A DNA stretch of 46,878 nucleotides, taken from assembly GCA_016191235.1 (NCBI GenBank), contig JACPOZ010000053.1, forward strand, positions 1 through 46,878. Direction: 5' to 3'. This stretch comes from Gammaproteobacteria bacterium. Its GTDB lineage: Bacteria > Pseudomonadota > Gammaproteobacteria > Ga0077554 > Ga007554. Of the stretch, positions 8,598 through 16,385 are shown piece after piece; the stretch's first letter is position 1, and every line of letters starts with the position of its first letter. Under the pieces are notes generated by a model, which saw only the letters and a program-made list of their open reading frames with translations, had not been told where the DNA came from and ran no database searches. Both the position numbers and the translations under genes were made by a program.

Positions 8598-8847
8598 GGT
8601 TTACTCCTTATGAATACTTTATTTCCAATTCAACGGGGGTGTTTTTACCCACTCTCCCATAAGGCGGATTGGGCGAGGTAATTATTTTCTTGACACCCGT
8701 GATGACTTATGCCACAACTCTTCACGAGTCTATGTGGCTTCACATGCTCTCTTTGGCAAAGAGTAGAGCAAACGTAAGCTCGCTTTATCAAGACATGGAT
8801 TATGCATAAATATATGCTTTTCAACCAAGAAGACAAGGAGAGTAAAC

Positions 8848-9392
8848 GTGAAGAACCGTGTGATTAATATTGTTATAGGGCTGTCTGTCGCCGCAGCCAT
8901 GTGTTCGGGCATTGTGCAAGCGGCCCCACCTAACGGGAATACCAGGCAAGGCCCTGTCGAACGTAGTGGGGGGGGGAGATAAGCGAAGGAGTACGTTCAG
9001 GAGGTGTGTTTCCGCTCGACGCTAACCCCCAACTTACGGCGCAGGGTTGTTATGATTACTGGTGGGTAACTGGCAGTTATGAATGGCGCTGGAAATACTA
9101 TCTGCTCTATTCCTGGAACTCACTCAGGGGTACCACATCAACCAAATACGGCACAAGCACAGGTCCGTGCGATATTCCACTCACAGTCGATTGGATCCAA
9201 GTAAAGGGCAACAATCGAGGTGGCGAATTCAACGCTGTTATCAATAATACTGCCTACAATACAAGTTACGTAGAAGCTTACGATAAAGTCACCGGCAGTG
9301 GGGGTTCGGCGAAGGTTTGCGGAACACGAACAGAACACATCGCCAACAAGTCTGGTGTACAGTGGGCCACGTATGGCGCTGCTGGCTGCTAA
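8848..9392 (+). pseudogene. Exported cysteine-containing protein, out of frame at a nine-G tract (possibly phase-variable)
   Basis: GTG 8848 has a good Shine-Dalgarno (AAGGAG, 8835-8840) and opens a signal peptide: a Lys-Asn-Arg start, a hydrophobic stretch INIVIGLSVAAAMCSGIV, and an AxA-like cut at QAA. The frame ends at TAA 8980-8982, just after nine Gs (8968-8976). Adding one G or removing two would join it without a stop to the frame running to TAA 9390-9392. The joined product would have about 181 residues, with a mature domain of roughly 155 residues rich in Trp/Tyr (CYDYWW, YEWRWKYY) and four cysteines suited to two disulfides. I do not recognise the family. It may be a switched-off contingency gene, a decayed gene or a sequencing error in the homopolymer. 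It heads the plus-strand island inside the hyp genes. Confidence 0.6.
8968..8976 (+). repeat. Homopolymeric G9 tract inside the exported-protein gene
   Basis: Nine consecutive Gs lie between codons for Arg-Ser and the downstream Glu-Ile-Ser frame. Tracts of this length mutate by slippage and are the classic switch of phase-variable surface genes. Here the present length puts the gene out of frame. Confidence 0.7.
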
Positions 9393-9432
9393 GTTTATCC
9401 TAATCTTTTAGTTGCTAAGAGGCGTGCGGCTA

Positions 9433-10494
9433 ATGCCAAAGAGGGGCGCGACAAGTAGAAGTCACGTCCCTCTTTTTCTGGTGTCCTTGGTCTTCCTGTC
9501 TGGTGGCATCGCCGAGAGCGGGAATGCTTTCATCGAGCCCACGACATTCGGGCCGCAGGAATTTTCCTATCAGATCATCGAAACGTTTGTTCAAAGCGGC
9601 CAGGATGGAATTATCACCGCAGTGAAAGGAGATCCGCAACTACGGGCCTCCAGTCTTCAGCAAACTTTTTATGCCAAAACAGGTGAATATATTCGTCTGG
9701 ATCTACTAATTGGCAACTACTCCCCGAACGCGCTGAAGCTCAATATCATTTGCTTGGTAGACTATAAACAGATTTCATTTTCATTAGGAAATCGCACGCA
9801 ACAGAACATATATTCCATTGAAATCCCGCCTGCCCAAAAACATAAAGAATCTCCCCGCACGATTGGGGCGTTAATGAAATCGAATAAGATTGCACCCCCA
9901 GTACAGCAAGCGACTTTTAGGATGTTTCCCCGTGAGCGCGTGATACTGCCGTTGCTACTGCCGCCACTTGAGCGCGGCGGGCATGACGTGATCCTGCTAG
10001 GATTACGCACAGATTCCCAATCAATTGTATCGAATAAGAATTATGAGTTTTCCCGGCGATTAAATGTGTTAGTTGAGTCTGGCGACATGCCTACACCGAA
10101 TTATGTTACGGCTGAAAGTGGAATGGATAGCCCACGTATGCCGGAGGTTGTGATCAACCGATCTGGAGATATTAATGATTTCTCAACGCTTGATATGCAG
10201 CATGAAGAATCCGCACAAGAATATTATCTTCATGTCCGGAACAATTCCGGGGAGATAATGCGTTATGCCGCGACTATCCTGCACAATGATCCACAAATGG
10301 ATGACACGGATCTTGAGCCGATGTATTTTGAATTGGCGGGAAAAATGAGCGGTGTTCTTCAACTGCGCCTGGATAACCCCCCCAACCCCCGGATGCTGCG
10401 TGCGATTGTGGCTCAGACACCGTACCTGAAGCTGGAGAATCCGCACGGCAAATTGGTTGAACAAAGGCAAGAGGTTATAGTGTCACCACCATGA
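9433..10494 (+). CDS. Exported protein of unknown function with likely beta-sandwich domains
   Basis: The product has 353 residues from ATG 9433, preceded by AAGAGG; an earlier in-frame TTG at 9412 has no proper site. A basic start (MPKRGATSRSH) and hydrophobic stretch VPLFLVSLVFLSGGIA form a signal peptide, probably cut near ESGNA. The mature part is beta-rich with alternating hydrophobic residues. One region (about 55-215) resembles an immunoglobulin-like or chaperone-like sandwich (RLDLLIGNYSPNALKLNIICLVDY), and a second follows near 255-345 (EYYLHVRNNSGEIMRYAATIL). I do not recognise the family. It starts 40 bases after the four-cysteine exported gene and precedes a small outer-membrane protein, suggesting a shared envelope role. 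Codon use is more AT-rich than in the hyp genes. Confidence 0.65.
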   Translation: MPKRGATSRSHVPLFLVSLVFLSGGIAESGNAFIEPTTFGPQEFSYQIIETFVQSGQDGIITAVKGDPQLRASSLQQTFYAKTGEYIRLDLLIGNYSPNALKLNIICLVDYKQISFSLGNRTQQNIYSIEIPPAQKHKESPRTIGALMKSNKIAPPVQQATFRMFPRERVILPLLLPPLERGGHDVILLGLRTDSQSIVSNKNYEFSRRLNVLVESGDMPTPNYVTAESGMDSPRMPEVVINRSGDINDFSTLDMQHEESAQEYYLHVRNNSGEIMRYAATILHNDPQMDDTDLEPMYFELAGKMSGVLQLRLDNPPNPRMLRAIVAQTPYLKLENPHGKLVEQRQEVIVSPP

Positions 10495-10606
10495 TGATGG
10501 CGCGCAAAAAATTTCTCCGGAGGTAATCCTTGAAGTGCGCAAACGCGGATCAGGAACATGGTGCATTGGCATCCATATGGATTTTTCGGGACGGGTACCT
10601 GAGTAA
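10481..10606 (+). other. Possible frameshifted C-terminal extension of the preceding exported protein
   Basis: A frame without its own start codon overlaps the last codons of the preceding gene. It encodes HDDGAQKISPEVILEVRKRG and a further 20 residues ending VPE before TAA 10604-10606. A +1 shift within 10481-10491 would append about 39 residues to the exported protein. The composition looks protein-like, but there is no homologue to compare, so this may be chance. Confidence 0.3.
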
Positions 10607-10671
10607 TGTCACAGGGTTATCGAACGACGGAAATACCACCGATTTACTATGAGAAGGAGAAGGGAAGCGAA

Positions 10672-11193
10672 ATGAAAAAGAAAATTGCAACAGCATTATT
10701 GGTGGGATGGATGGGTTTATGTACAACGGCGAATGCCGAAGACAAGAAATGGTATGCGGGAATTGATGCTGGACTCGTGACAACCAGAACGGCAGCGATA
10801 TCAAGCAAAGACCCAGTCAGCCTCGGGCTAACTTTCGGGTATCGAATAGCGGATACCCTGAACCTGGCTTTGGAGGCAACATATACAGCAACCATATCCG
10901 ATGGCAAGGATTACGCTCCGCAGCGTATAAGCTCAAAAAATACGTGGGACGCCGAGGCAATCGGCCTCTACATGGCATATCGAACGAACGGTAACATCTA
11001 TGCAAAAATAAAAGGAGGTTTGGCACATACTACTTACAATGTAACAGAAAACATGTTGAAGGAGGAAAAAGAGAAAACACAACCATCCGGAGGAATTGGA
11101 TTTGGGATCAAAGGACAAAAAGTATCGCTTGAGTTCGAGTACACGCGGATACACTCGGATATAAACCTGTTCTCGCTCGGTATGCGGTTTTAA
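10672..11193 (+). CDS. Small outer-membrane beta-barrel protein
   Basis: The product has 173 residues from ATG 10672, preceded by a purine-rich GAAGGAGAAGGG. The first residues MKKKIATALLVGWMGLCTTANA form a clear signal peptide with an ANA|E cleavage site. The mature part shows alternating aromatic/hydrophobic strands with turns (WYAGIDAGLVTT, SLGLTFGYRI, NLALEATYTA, GLYMAYRTNG, IYAKIKGGLAHT, GIGFGIKGQK) and ends in phenylalanine (SLGMRF), as outer-membrane barrels do. It resembles eight-stranded OmpA/OmpX-like barrels. An upstream in-frame ATG at 10606 would bury the signal peptide. Its ligand or partner is unknown. Confidence 0.75.
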   Translation: MKKKIATALLVGWMGLCTTANAEDKKWYAGIDAGLVTTRTAAISSKDPVSLGLTFGYRIADTLNLALEATYTATISDGKDYAPQRISSKNTWDAEAIGLYMAYRTNGNIYAKIKGGLAHTTYNVTENMLKEEKEKTQPSGGIGFGIKGQKVSLEFEYTRIHSDINLFSLGMRF

Positions 11194-11291
11194 TGTTTAA
11201 AGACACCGGCTTTGGATAGTGTCGCCAACTGGTTCGGAACGTCTGGAAAAAGCCATTTGGCGAGAGTGCGATTGGATATGGAAAATCAGAT

Positions 11292-12023
11292 ATGAAAAAA
11301 CAGACGCTGCTTGGCGTTATTATCCTGTTCCTGCTGCATCTTGTAATTGCAAATGCACAAGAGGTTGCGCAGGATAGTGTTATCCACAGATTCAGCTACA
11401 CGGTGGGATATCAAGTCGGGCAGCAATTAATAGCGGACGGTCATGGGCTTGATGCGGAGCAGGTGACCGCAGCGATAGGCGATGTGCTGCAAGGCAGGCA
11501 ACCCCGTTTGACGATGGTTCAGATGCAGGGTGCCATCGATGAATATCAGCAAATACGGAGAAATAAATACGAAGAACAGGCAACCAAAAACTTGTTGCAA
11601 GGGCGTGTTTTCATCGATAAAAATCGCCAACAGGACGGCATTGTCGAGGTATCTCCGCAATTGCAATATCGGGTTGTTAAAAGCGGTAGCGGCAAAAAAC
11701 CTCGAGCCTCCGATACTGTAGTATTGAATTACAGGGCAGGCAAGTTGGATGGAACGCCATTTGACGATAGTTACACCCGAAACGATCCAGTAACCATACC
11801 GATTAGTGGGCTGATAAAAGGATGGCAGGAAATACTACCGAGAATGGAGGAAGGTGCCATTTGGAAAATTTTTGTTGGGCCAGAGTTAGCATATGGTTCA
11901 GATGGCGCAGGAGAAGTCATTGGGCCGAATGAAACGCTGATATTTGATATCGAATTGGTGCGAGTTGTGGGCGACGATACCAATACCGCCCCCCTGATAT
12001 TGAAAAATCGTTTGGGAAATTGA
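11292..12023 (+). CDS. Periplasmic FKBP-type peptidyl-prolyl cis-trans isomerase (FkpA/Mip-like)
   Basis: The product has 243 residues. The signal peptide MKKQTLLGVIILFLLHLVIANAQ is followed by an alpha-helical FKBP N-terminal dimerisation domain (about 28-125: FSYTVGYQVGQQL, then helices) and a C-terminal FKBP domain (about 135-230). The catalytic-pocket motifs are present: GTPFDDSY, ISGLIKGWQEILPRMEEG, GPELAYGSDGAGEVIGPNETL, IFDIELV. Such proteins help fold exported and outer-membrane proteins. Placed directly after a barrel and two other exported proteins, it may be their dedicated chaperone. No lipobox is seen. It is the only gene in the hyp-splitting island with a confident family assignment. 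Confidence 0.88.
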   Translation: MKKQTLLGVIILFLLHLVIANAQEVAQDSVIHRFSYTVGYQVGQQLIADGHGLDAEQVTAAIGDVLQGRQPRLTMVQMQGAIDEYQQIRRNKYEEQATKNLLQGRVFIDKNRQQDGIVEVSPQLQYRVVKSGSGKKPRASDTVVLNYRAGKLDGTPFDDSYTRNDPVTIPISGLIKGWQEILPRMEEGAIWKIFVGPELAYGSDGAGEVIGPNETLIFDIELVRVVGDDTNTAPLILKNRLGN

Positions 12024-12220
12024 GTTCACTTATCGAGAGTGTAAATTTTCCTGATCAAGTTTTTGGATGGCGCTGATGTATTAATTTCGTTTCATCGGAT
12101 TCAGATGCAAAGGCGGCATAGCACATCTTGCCTGACTTCCGCGAAGAGGATGTTGATTTTTTTGAGCTTGATGTATTGCGGGGTCTTGACGTTGCGTAGA
12201 AACCGAGAAGGAGGGTTGAT

Positions 12221-12445
12221 GTGTGGCGCGCGATTTGTAGCAGTGTAATGTTGGCCTGCTTATCAGGGTTGTTGACGGGATGCAGTAGCTGGCCCAAGGT
12301 GAAAATTTTGGGTGATGAGTACATTTTGTCTCCTTGGCCGCGCGGCCAGGTGTGGCCTTTGTCCCCGGAGACAAAGGAAAAGGGTAGTAAAAATCACACT
12401 TCAATTATTCACACGCATAAAGAGGATTGTAGCATTCGGAGGTGA
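12221..12445 (+). CDS. Small putative lipoprotein
   Basis: GTG 12221 lies six bases after a strong Shine-Dalgarno AAGGAGG (12208-12214). The 74-residue product begins MWRAICSSVMLACLSGLLTGC, a lipoprotein signal with an LLTGC lipobox and Ser-Ser following the lipidated cysteine, favouring outer-membrane sorting. The rest is short, with Trp, Pro and charged residues, and has no recognised domain. The C-terminus is basic and Cys-containing (KEDCSIRR). It could be a genuine small lipoprotein or an entericidin/lysis-type peptide. It is the last gene of the plus-strand island and converges on hypF. Confidence 0.5.
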   Translation: MWRAICSSVMLACLSGLLTGCSSWPKVKILGDEYILSPWPRGQVWPLSPETKEKGSKNHTSIIHTHKEDCSIRR

Positions 12446-12533
12446 GAGAGGAAGCTACAGCTCGCTCTTGATGTAGGTACCCTGCGAACAAGCCAGGCGC
12501 GCTGCCGTCGACATTCCCTTCGCTATTCGCTTC

Positions 12534-14849
12534 TTATTTGATCGAGGTTTCGATTGAGATGAAGTCAGAAGTAATCACACGCGCCGCAGCGATAATCTGC
12601 CCCAGCGCCAGCCCGCCGTCATTTGGCGGAACATGCTGGTGCCAGTAGGGTGTGCAGCCGACATCGCGCAACCGCTCTACCGTGCGACACGTTAAATAGC
12701 TATTTTGAAAGCAGCCGCCGGTTAATGCCACGCGTTTCTCTCCGAGGGCTGTGGCAACCGTGGCGATGATGTCGGCCAGGGTGTTGTGAAATTTCGCGGC
12801 GATTCGTCCCTTTGGCAGGCCATTTTTCAGGTCATTAAGTATGCCATGAATCATTGGCGCCCAATTCACCACGACGGGGGAGATCTGCTGTTCGAGTCGG
12901 AAGGGATACGCCTCGTCTACCGCGCCATGGGCCTCTGCCGCGAATTCCAGCGCCATGGCCGCCTGTCCTTCAAAGTCGCTGATCTGACACAGCCCAAGCA
13001 GGGCGCTCACTACATCGAACAGACGCCCGGCACTGGAGGTGCATGGAGTGTTGATGCCCCTTTCCATCATGCGCCGTAGAACGCCCAGTTCCGTTGGCGC
13101 GATGCTGTCCATCGGTGCGAGTCCATTTATTGTAAACAGGTCGTCGCTGAAGATCTCAAAAAGTAGCCCCAGTGCGGCCCGGCGCGGTTGCCTGATAGCC
13201 TGCTCCGCGCCGGGCAGCATAAATGTGCGCAAATGAGCTGCCCGTTCAAAACCTGTTTCTGTGATCCGCAAAAACTCCCCGCCCCACAGCGTGCCGTCTG
13301 TTCCCAATCCCGTGCCGTCCCACGCTACTCCCAGCACCGGCCCGTCCAGTCCGTTATCCGCCATGCAGGATAGCACATGGGCGTAATGGTGTTGGACGGC
13401 GATTAGCGGCAGTCCAAGCCGGTTTGCAAACTGTGATGAATAGTAATCGGGATGGGTATCGCAGGCGACAGCGCAGGGTGTTGCGGTATAAAGCCCGTTG
13501 AGATCGGCCACGGTTTTTTCCAGCGTCTTAGCAGCCTGTGTTGTTCCAAGGTCGCCGACCGGCTGACTGAGCACAATGCTATTACCTAAGGAGAGCGCCA
13601 CCGTGTTTTTTAAGTGGCCACCCACGGCAAGTATTGCAGGCAAAGGTGTGTCTGCCTCAATAGGCAGCGGCGCGTATCCGCGCGCGCGGCGCAATACCAG
13701 CGCCCGTCCCATCACCACACGCACCACGGAATCGTCCACGGGCCGGGCAATAGGACGATCATGCACTAGAAAAAAATCGGCCACGTCGCGCAGGCGATCA
13801 AGTGCGTCGAATTCATCGGTGCAGATCGGTTCGCCCGACAGGTTACCGCTGGTCGCTACCACGGGAAAGCCAAGCTCCCCAAGCAGCAGATAATGTAATG
13901 GTGTGTAAGGCAACATGACACCAAGATAAGGATTCTCTGGTGAAACGCAAGACGCAATGTCCCCGCCGTGCTGACGCTTCAACAGCACAATAGGGCTTGC
14001 TGCCGATAGCAGTAGATGTTCTTCAATGTCAGACACCTCACAGTGCGCTTTAATCTCGCCCAACGTAGAGAACATCACAGCAAATGGTTTACTCGTGCGC
14101 CGCTTGCGATCACGCAGTCGGCGCACGGCGACCTTGTTGCGCGCATCGACCATCAGGTGAAAACCGCCCAACCCTTTCACCGCAAGGGTTGCGCCACCGC
14201 GAATTGACTCTGCGGCCTTGAGCAAGGCTTCGTTGTTTGATGCCAGAGGCGTTCCTGCGGCATCCCATAACGCAAGCCGGGGGCCGCAGTCTGGGCAGGC
14301 GATGGGCTGGGCATGAAAGCGCCGGTCATGCGGGTCGTTGTATTCAGCCGCGCAGGCCGGACACAAAACGAAATGTCGCAGGGTGGTATGGGCGCGATCA
14401 TAAGGCAGTGCCTCAATGATGCTGTAGCGTGGGCCGCATTGGGTACAATTGGTGAAAGGATAGCGGTAACGGCGGTTGTCAGCATCAAAGATTTCCTCGA
14501 TGCAATCCGGGCAGGTCGCGAGATCCGGCAAGATCAAAGCGTGGTGATCCACACTCCATTCGGCAAGACTCTCGCGCAGGGTGAAGTCCCTCTCACCGGC
14601 AGGTTCGATGACCGTGGTTTTCTGTCGCTGAATAATCGCGTGCGGAGGTTTTTCCCGCATCAGCCGTTCGAGAAAGCGGTCAATCGCGTCTGCAGAGCCT
14701 TCCACCTCGACAGTCAAACCCCGCGCAGTGTTGGCAGCCCAGCCGGCAAGCCCCAATTCCACCGCCAGACGATAGACAAACGGTCGAAACCCCACGCCCT
14801 GCACCACGCCGCACAATTCTATGCGCAGGCGTTGCGTCTCAATTATCAC
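12534..14849 (-). CDS. hypF: Carbamoyltransferase HypF
   Basis: The product has 771 residues. An acylphosphatase domain comes first (1 to about 90; GVVQGVGFRPFVYRL with the catalytic Arg). Four CxxC pairs form two zinc fingers (CPDCIEEIF, CTQCGPRYS, CPACAAEY, CPDCGPRL; about 109-190). A YrdC-like domain follows (about 205-390; KGLGGFHLMVDA, KPFAVMF, TSGNLSGEP), then a Kae1-like carbamoyltransferase domain with the metal-binding HHYAHVLSCM. HypF makes carbamoyl-adenylate from carbamoyl phosphate and transfers it to the HypE C-terminal Cys. The start overlaps the hypA stop (14849-14846), so the pair is coupled. All domains appear intact and the length is normal. Confidence 0.96.
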   Translation of the reverse strand: MIIETQRLRIELCGVVQGVGFRPFVYRLAVELGLAGWAANTARGLTVEVEGSADAIDRFLERLMREKPPHAIIQRQKTTVIEPAGERDFTLRESLAEWSVDHHALILPDLATCPDCIEEIFDADNRRYRYPFTNCTQCGPRYSIIEALPYDRAHTTLRHFVLCPACAAEYNDPHDRRFHAQPIACPDCGPRLALWDAAGTPLASNNEALLKAAESIRGGATLAVKGLGGFHLMVDARNKVAVRRLRDRKRRTSKPFAVMFSTLGEIKAHCEVSDIEEHLLLSAASPIVLLKRQHGGDIASCVSPENPYLGVMLPYTPLHYLLLGELGFPVVATSGNLSGEPICTDEFDALDRLRDVADFFLVHDRPIARPVDDSVVRVVMGRALVLRRARGYAPLPIEADTPLPAILAVGGHLKNTVALSLGNSIVLSQPVGDLGTTQAAKTLEKTVADLNGLYTATPCAVACDTHPDYYSSQFANRLGLPLIAVQHHYAHVLSCMADNGLDGPVLGVAWDGTGLGTDGTLWGGEFLRITETGFERAAHLRTFMLPGAEQAIRQPRRAALGLLFEIFSDDLFTINGLAPMDSIAPTELGVLRRMMERGINTPCTSSAGRLFDVVSALLGLCQISDFEGQAAMALEFAAEAHGAVDEAYPFRLEQQISPVVVNWAPMIHGILNDLKNGLPKGRIAAKFHNTLADIIATVATALGEKRVALTGGCFQNSYLTCRTVERLRDVGCTPYWHQHVPPNDGGLALGQIIAAARVITSDFISIETSIK

Positions 14850-15184
14850 ACCGTAATCCCGACCAGCATCAATTCTTCACCTGAAAGCAATGTCGTTTGG
14901 CTATCGCCGCAGTGGGTGCAGTTTAAATCATCCAGGGTGACTTCGCTTTCCGCATGGCATTGCTTGCATTTTACGCGGATGGGGGCGTGTTCGATGCTGA
15001 GTTCGGCATGTTCTGCTGTCGTGCCGTTGCGCGTGTGATAGTAGGCTTCTTCGAGTTGCCAGGGTGCGATGCCGGACAGTGGCCCGAGCCTCACGGTGAT
15101 GCGTTTGATAGTTGCTGCGTTTTGTTCATGCGCCAGGGTTTCGACGTGTTGCAGCAGGCTGCGGCAAATGGAAGATTCGTGCAT
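14846..15184 (-). CDS. hypA: Nickel metallochaperone HypA
   Basis: The product has 112 residues, starting MHESSICRSLL, where His2 is the nickel ligand of the family. A C-terminal zinc site has two pairs, CKQC and CTHC. HypA delivers nickel to the hydrogenase large subunit, normally together with the GTPase HypB. hypB is not adjacent here and not elsewhere in the window, so it must be encoded elsewhere or be replaced. The gene is divergent from the hydrogenase operon, separated by about 76 bases. Confidence 0.94.
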   Translation of the reverse strand: MHESSICRSLLQHVETLAHEQNAATIKRITVRLGPLSGIAPWQLEEAYYHTRNGTTAEHAELSIEHAPIRVKCKQCHAESEVTLDDLNCTHCGDSQTTLLSGEELMLVGITV

Positions 15185-15260
15185 GGGTGGGCCCCTTGGT
15201 GGTGTCAGGATGATTGTATGATAGCCTATATAAATGTGAGGTGGCTGAGGAGGGGTGACG
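15185..15260. promoter_or_regulatory. Divergent intergenic region between hypAF and the hydrogenase operon
   Basis: Seventy-six bases must carry the promoters for hypA-hypF (minus) and the hydrogenase genes (plus). The centre is AT-rich (GATAGCCTATATAAATG) and contains -10-like TATGAT and TATAAA sequences, but no clear -35 partner, so no exact promoter is called. On the plus strand GAGGAGGGG (15247-15255) is the ribosome-binding site of the first hydrogenase gene. Confidence 0.5.
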
Positions 15261-16385
15261 ATGCTGGAGGGCGCACCGGAGGTAAGCCGGGTATTTCTAC
15301 CGCGCGTTGCGCTTCAGCGTCTGCTTGATGCGCTGGCCGGCAGTGGTTTCCGCTGTGTCGGCCCACGGCTCAAGGAGGGCGTGATCGTCTATGAAGCATT
15401 GACTGAGACGGTTGCACTGCCGCAGGGGGTGCATGATCGGCAGGCGCCGGGTGAATGTCGCGTTGAAGAAATCTCTAGCCCGCGCCAGTTCGCCTGGGCC
15501 AATGGGCCGCAGGCGCTCAAGCCCTTTCTGTTTGCGCCGCGCGAGGTGTTATGGCGTGTAGTGCGTGATGCTGAAGGTCGCCTCGCTTTTCGTGAAGTGC
15601 AACCGGATGTCAAACCGATTGCGGTGATCGGCGTGCGTGCCTGCGATTTGGCGGCGCTTGCCTTGCAGGACAAGCATTTTTTGGGTGGCGAGTATCCTGA
15701 TCCTGCTTATGCCAAACGGCGGGAAAATCTATTTATCGTTGCAGTTCATTGCAGCCATCCGGCTGCGACGTGCTTTTGCGTATCGACGGGCGATGGGCCA
15801 CGCGCCACGCACGGTTTTGATATTGCACTCTCTGAACTTGATGACGGGTTTGTCGCGGAGGCGGGGAGTGTGCGCGGCAAGGTGTTGCTCGATGCGCTTG
15901 GGTGTTCGGCGGCGGCAGCAGAACAGATTGCGCAGGCGGAGGATGAGATTGCCCATGCCGCCCGTGCGCAGTCCCGCCGCTTGCCGGGGCGTAACTTACG
16001 CGATGCCCTGTTTGCCAATCTTGAACACCCGCGCTGGGAAGAAGTGGCGGAGCGTTGTCTGTCATGCGGAAATTGCACATCGGTGTGTCCCACCTGTTTT
16101 TGTTCCAGTGAATCTGAGCAACCCAGTCTTGATGGCGGTGATGCAGAACATTCGCGCGAGTGGGATTCCTGTTTTACCCGTGGGCACAGTTATATTCATG
16201 GCGTCGTGGTGCGCAGTGATAGCCGAACGCGCTATCGCCAGTGGCTGACCCACAAGCTCGGCAGTTGGCACGAGCAATACGGACGCAGCGGCTGTGTGGG
16301 GTGCGGGCGTTGCGTTACCTGGTGTCCGACCGGTATCGACATTACTGAGGAAGCGACGGCCATTTGCGGAGGGGCGCCGCTATGA
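15261..16385 (+). CDS. hydB: Group 3b [NiFe]-hydrogenase (sulfhydrogenase-type) beta subunit, two [4Fe-4S] clusters
   Basis: The product has 374 residues from ATG 15261, seven bases after AGGAGG; a GTG at 15255 lies inside the ribosome site. The protein matches the beta subunit of sulfhydrogenases and related anaerobic sulfite-reductase A proteins. It has a conserved segment PIAVIGVRACDLAALALQDK near the middle and two C-terminal ferredoxin motifs, CLSCGNCTSVCPTCFC and CVGCGRCVTWCPTGID. It carries electrons between the flavin subunit and the small subunit. It is the first of five tightly packed genes; its TGA overlaps the next ATG (16382-16385). Confidence 0.92.
   Translation: MLEGAPEVSRVFLPRVALQRLLDALAGSGFRCVGPRLKEGVIVYEALTETVALPQGVHDRQAPGECRVEEISSPRQFAWANGPQALKPFLFAPREVLWRVVRDAEGRLAFREVQPDVKPIAVIGVRACDLAALALQDKHFLGGEYPDPAYAKRRENLFIVAVHCSHPAATCFCVSTGDGPRATHGFDIALSELDDGFVAEAGSVRGKVLLDALGCSAAAAEQIAQAEDEIAHAARAQSRRLPGRNLRDALFANLEHPRWEEVAERCLSCGNCTSVCPTCFCSSESEQPSLDGGDAEHSREWDSCFTRGHSYIHGVVVRSDSRTRYRQWLTHKLGSWHEQYGRSGCVGCGRCVTWCPTGIDITEEATAICGGAPL

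Noticed and set aside
12055-12404. Minus-strand frames opposite the small lipoprotein
   Set aside because: No start with a ribosome site and no recognisable protein features; the plus-strand lipoprotein has both.
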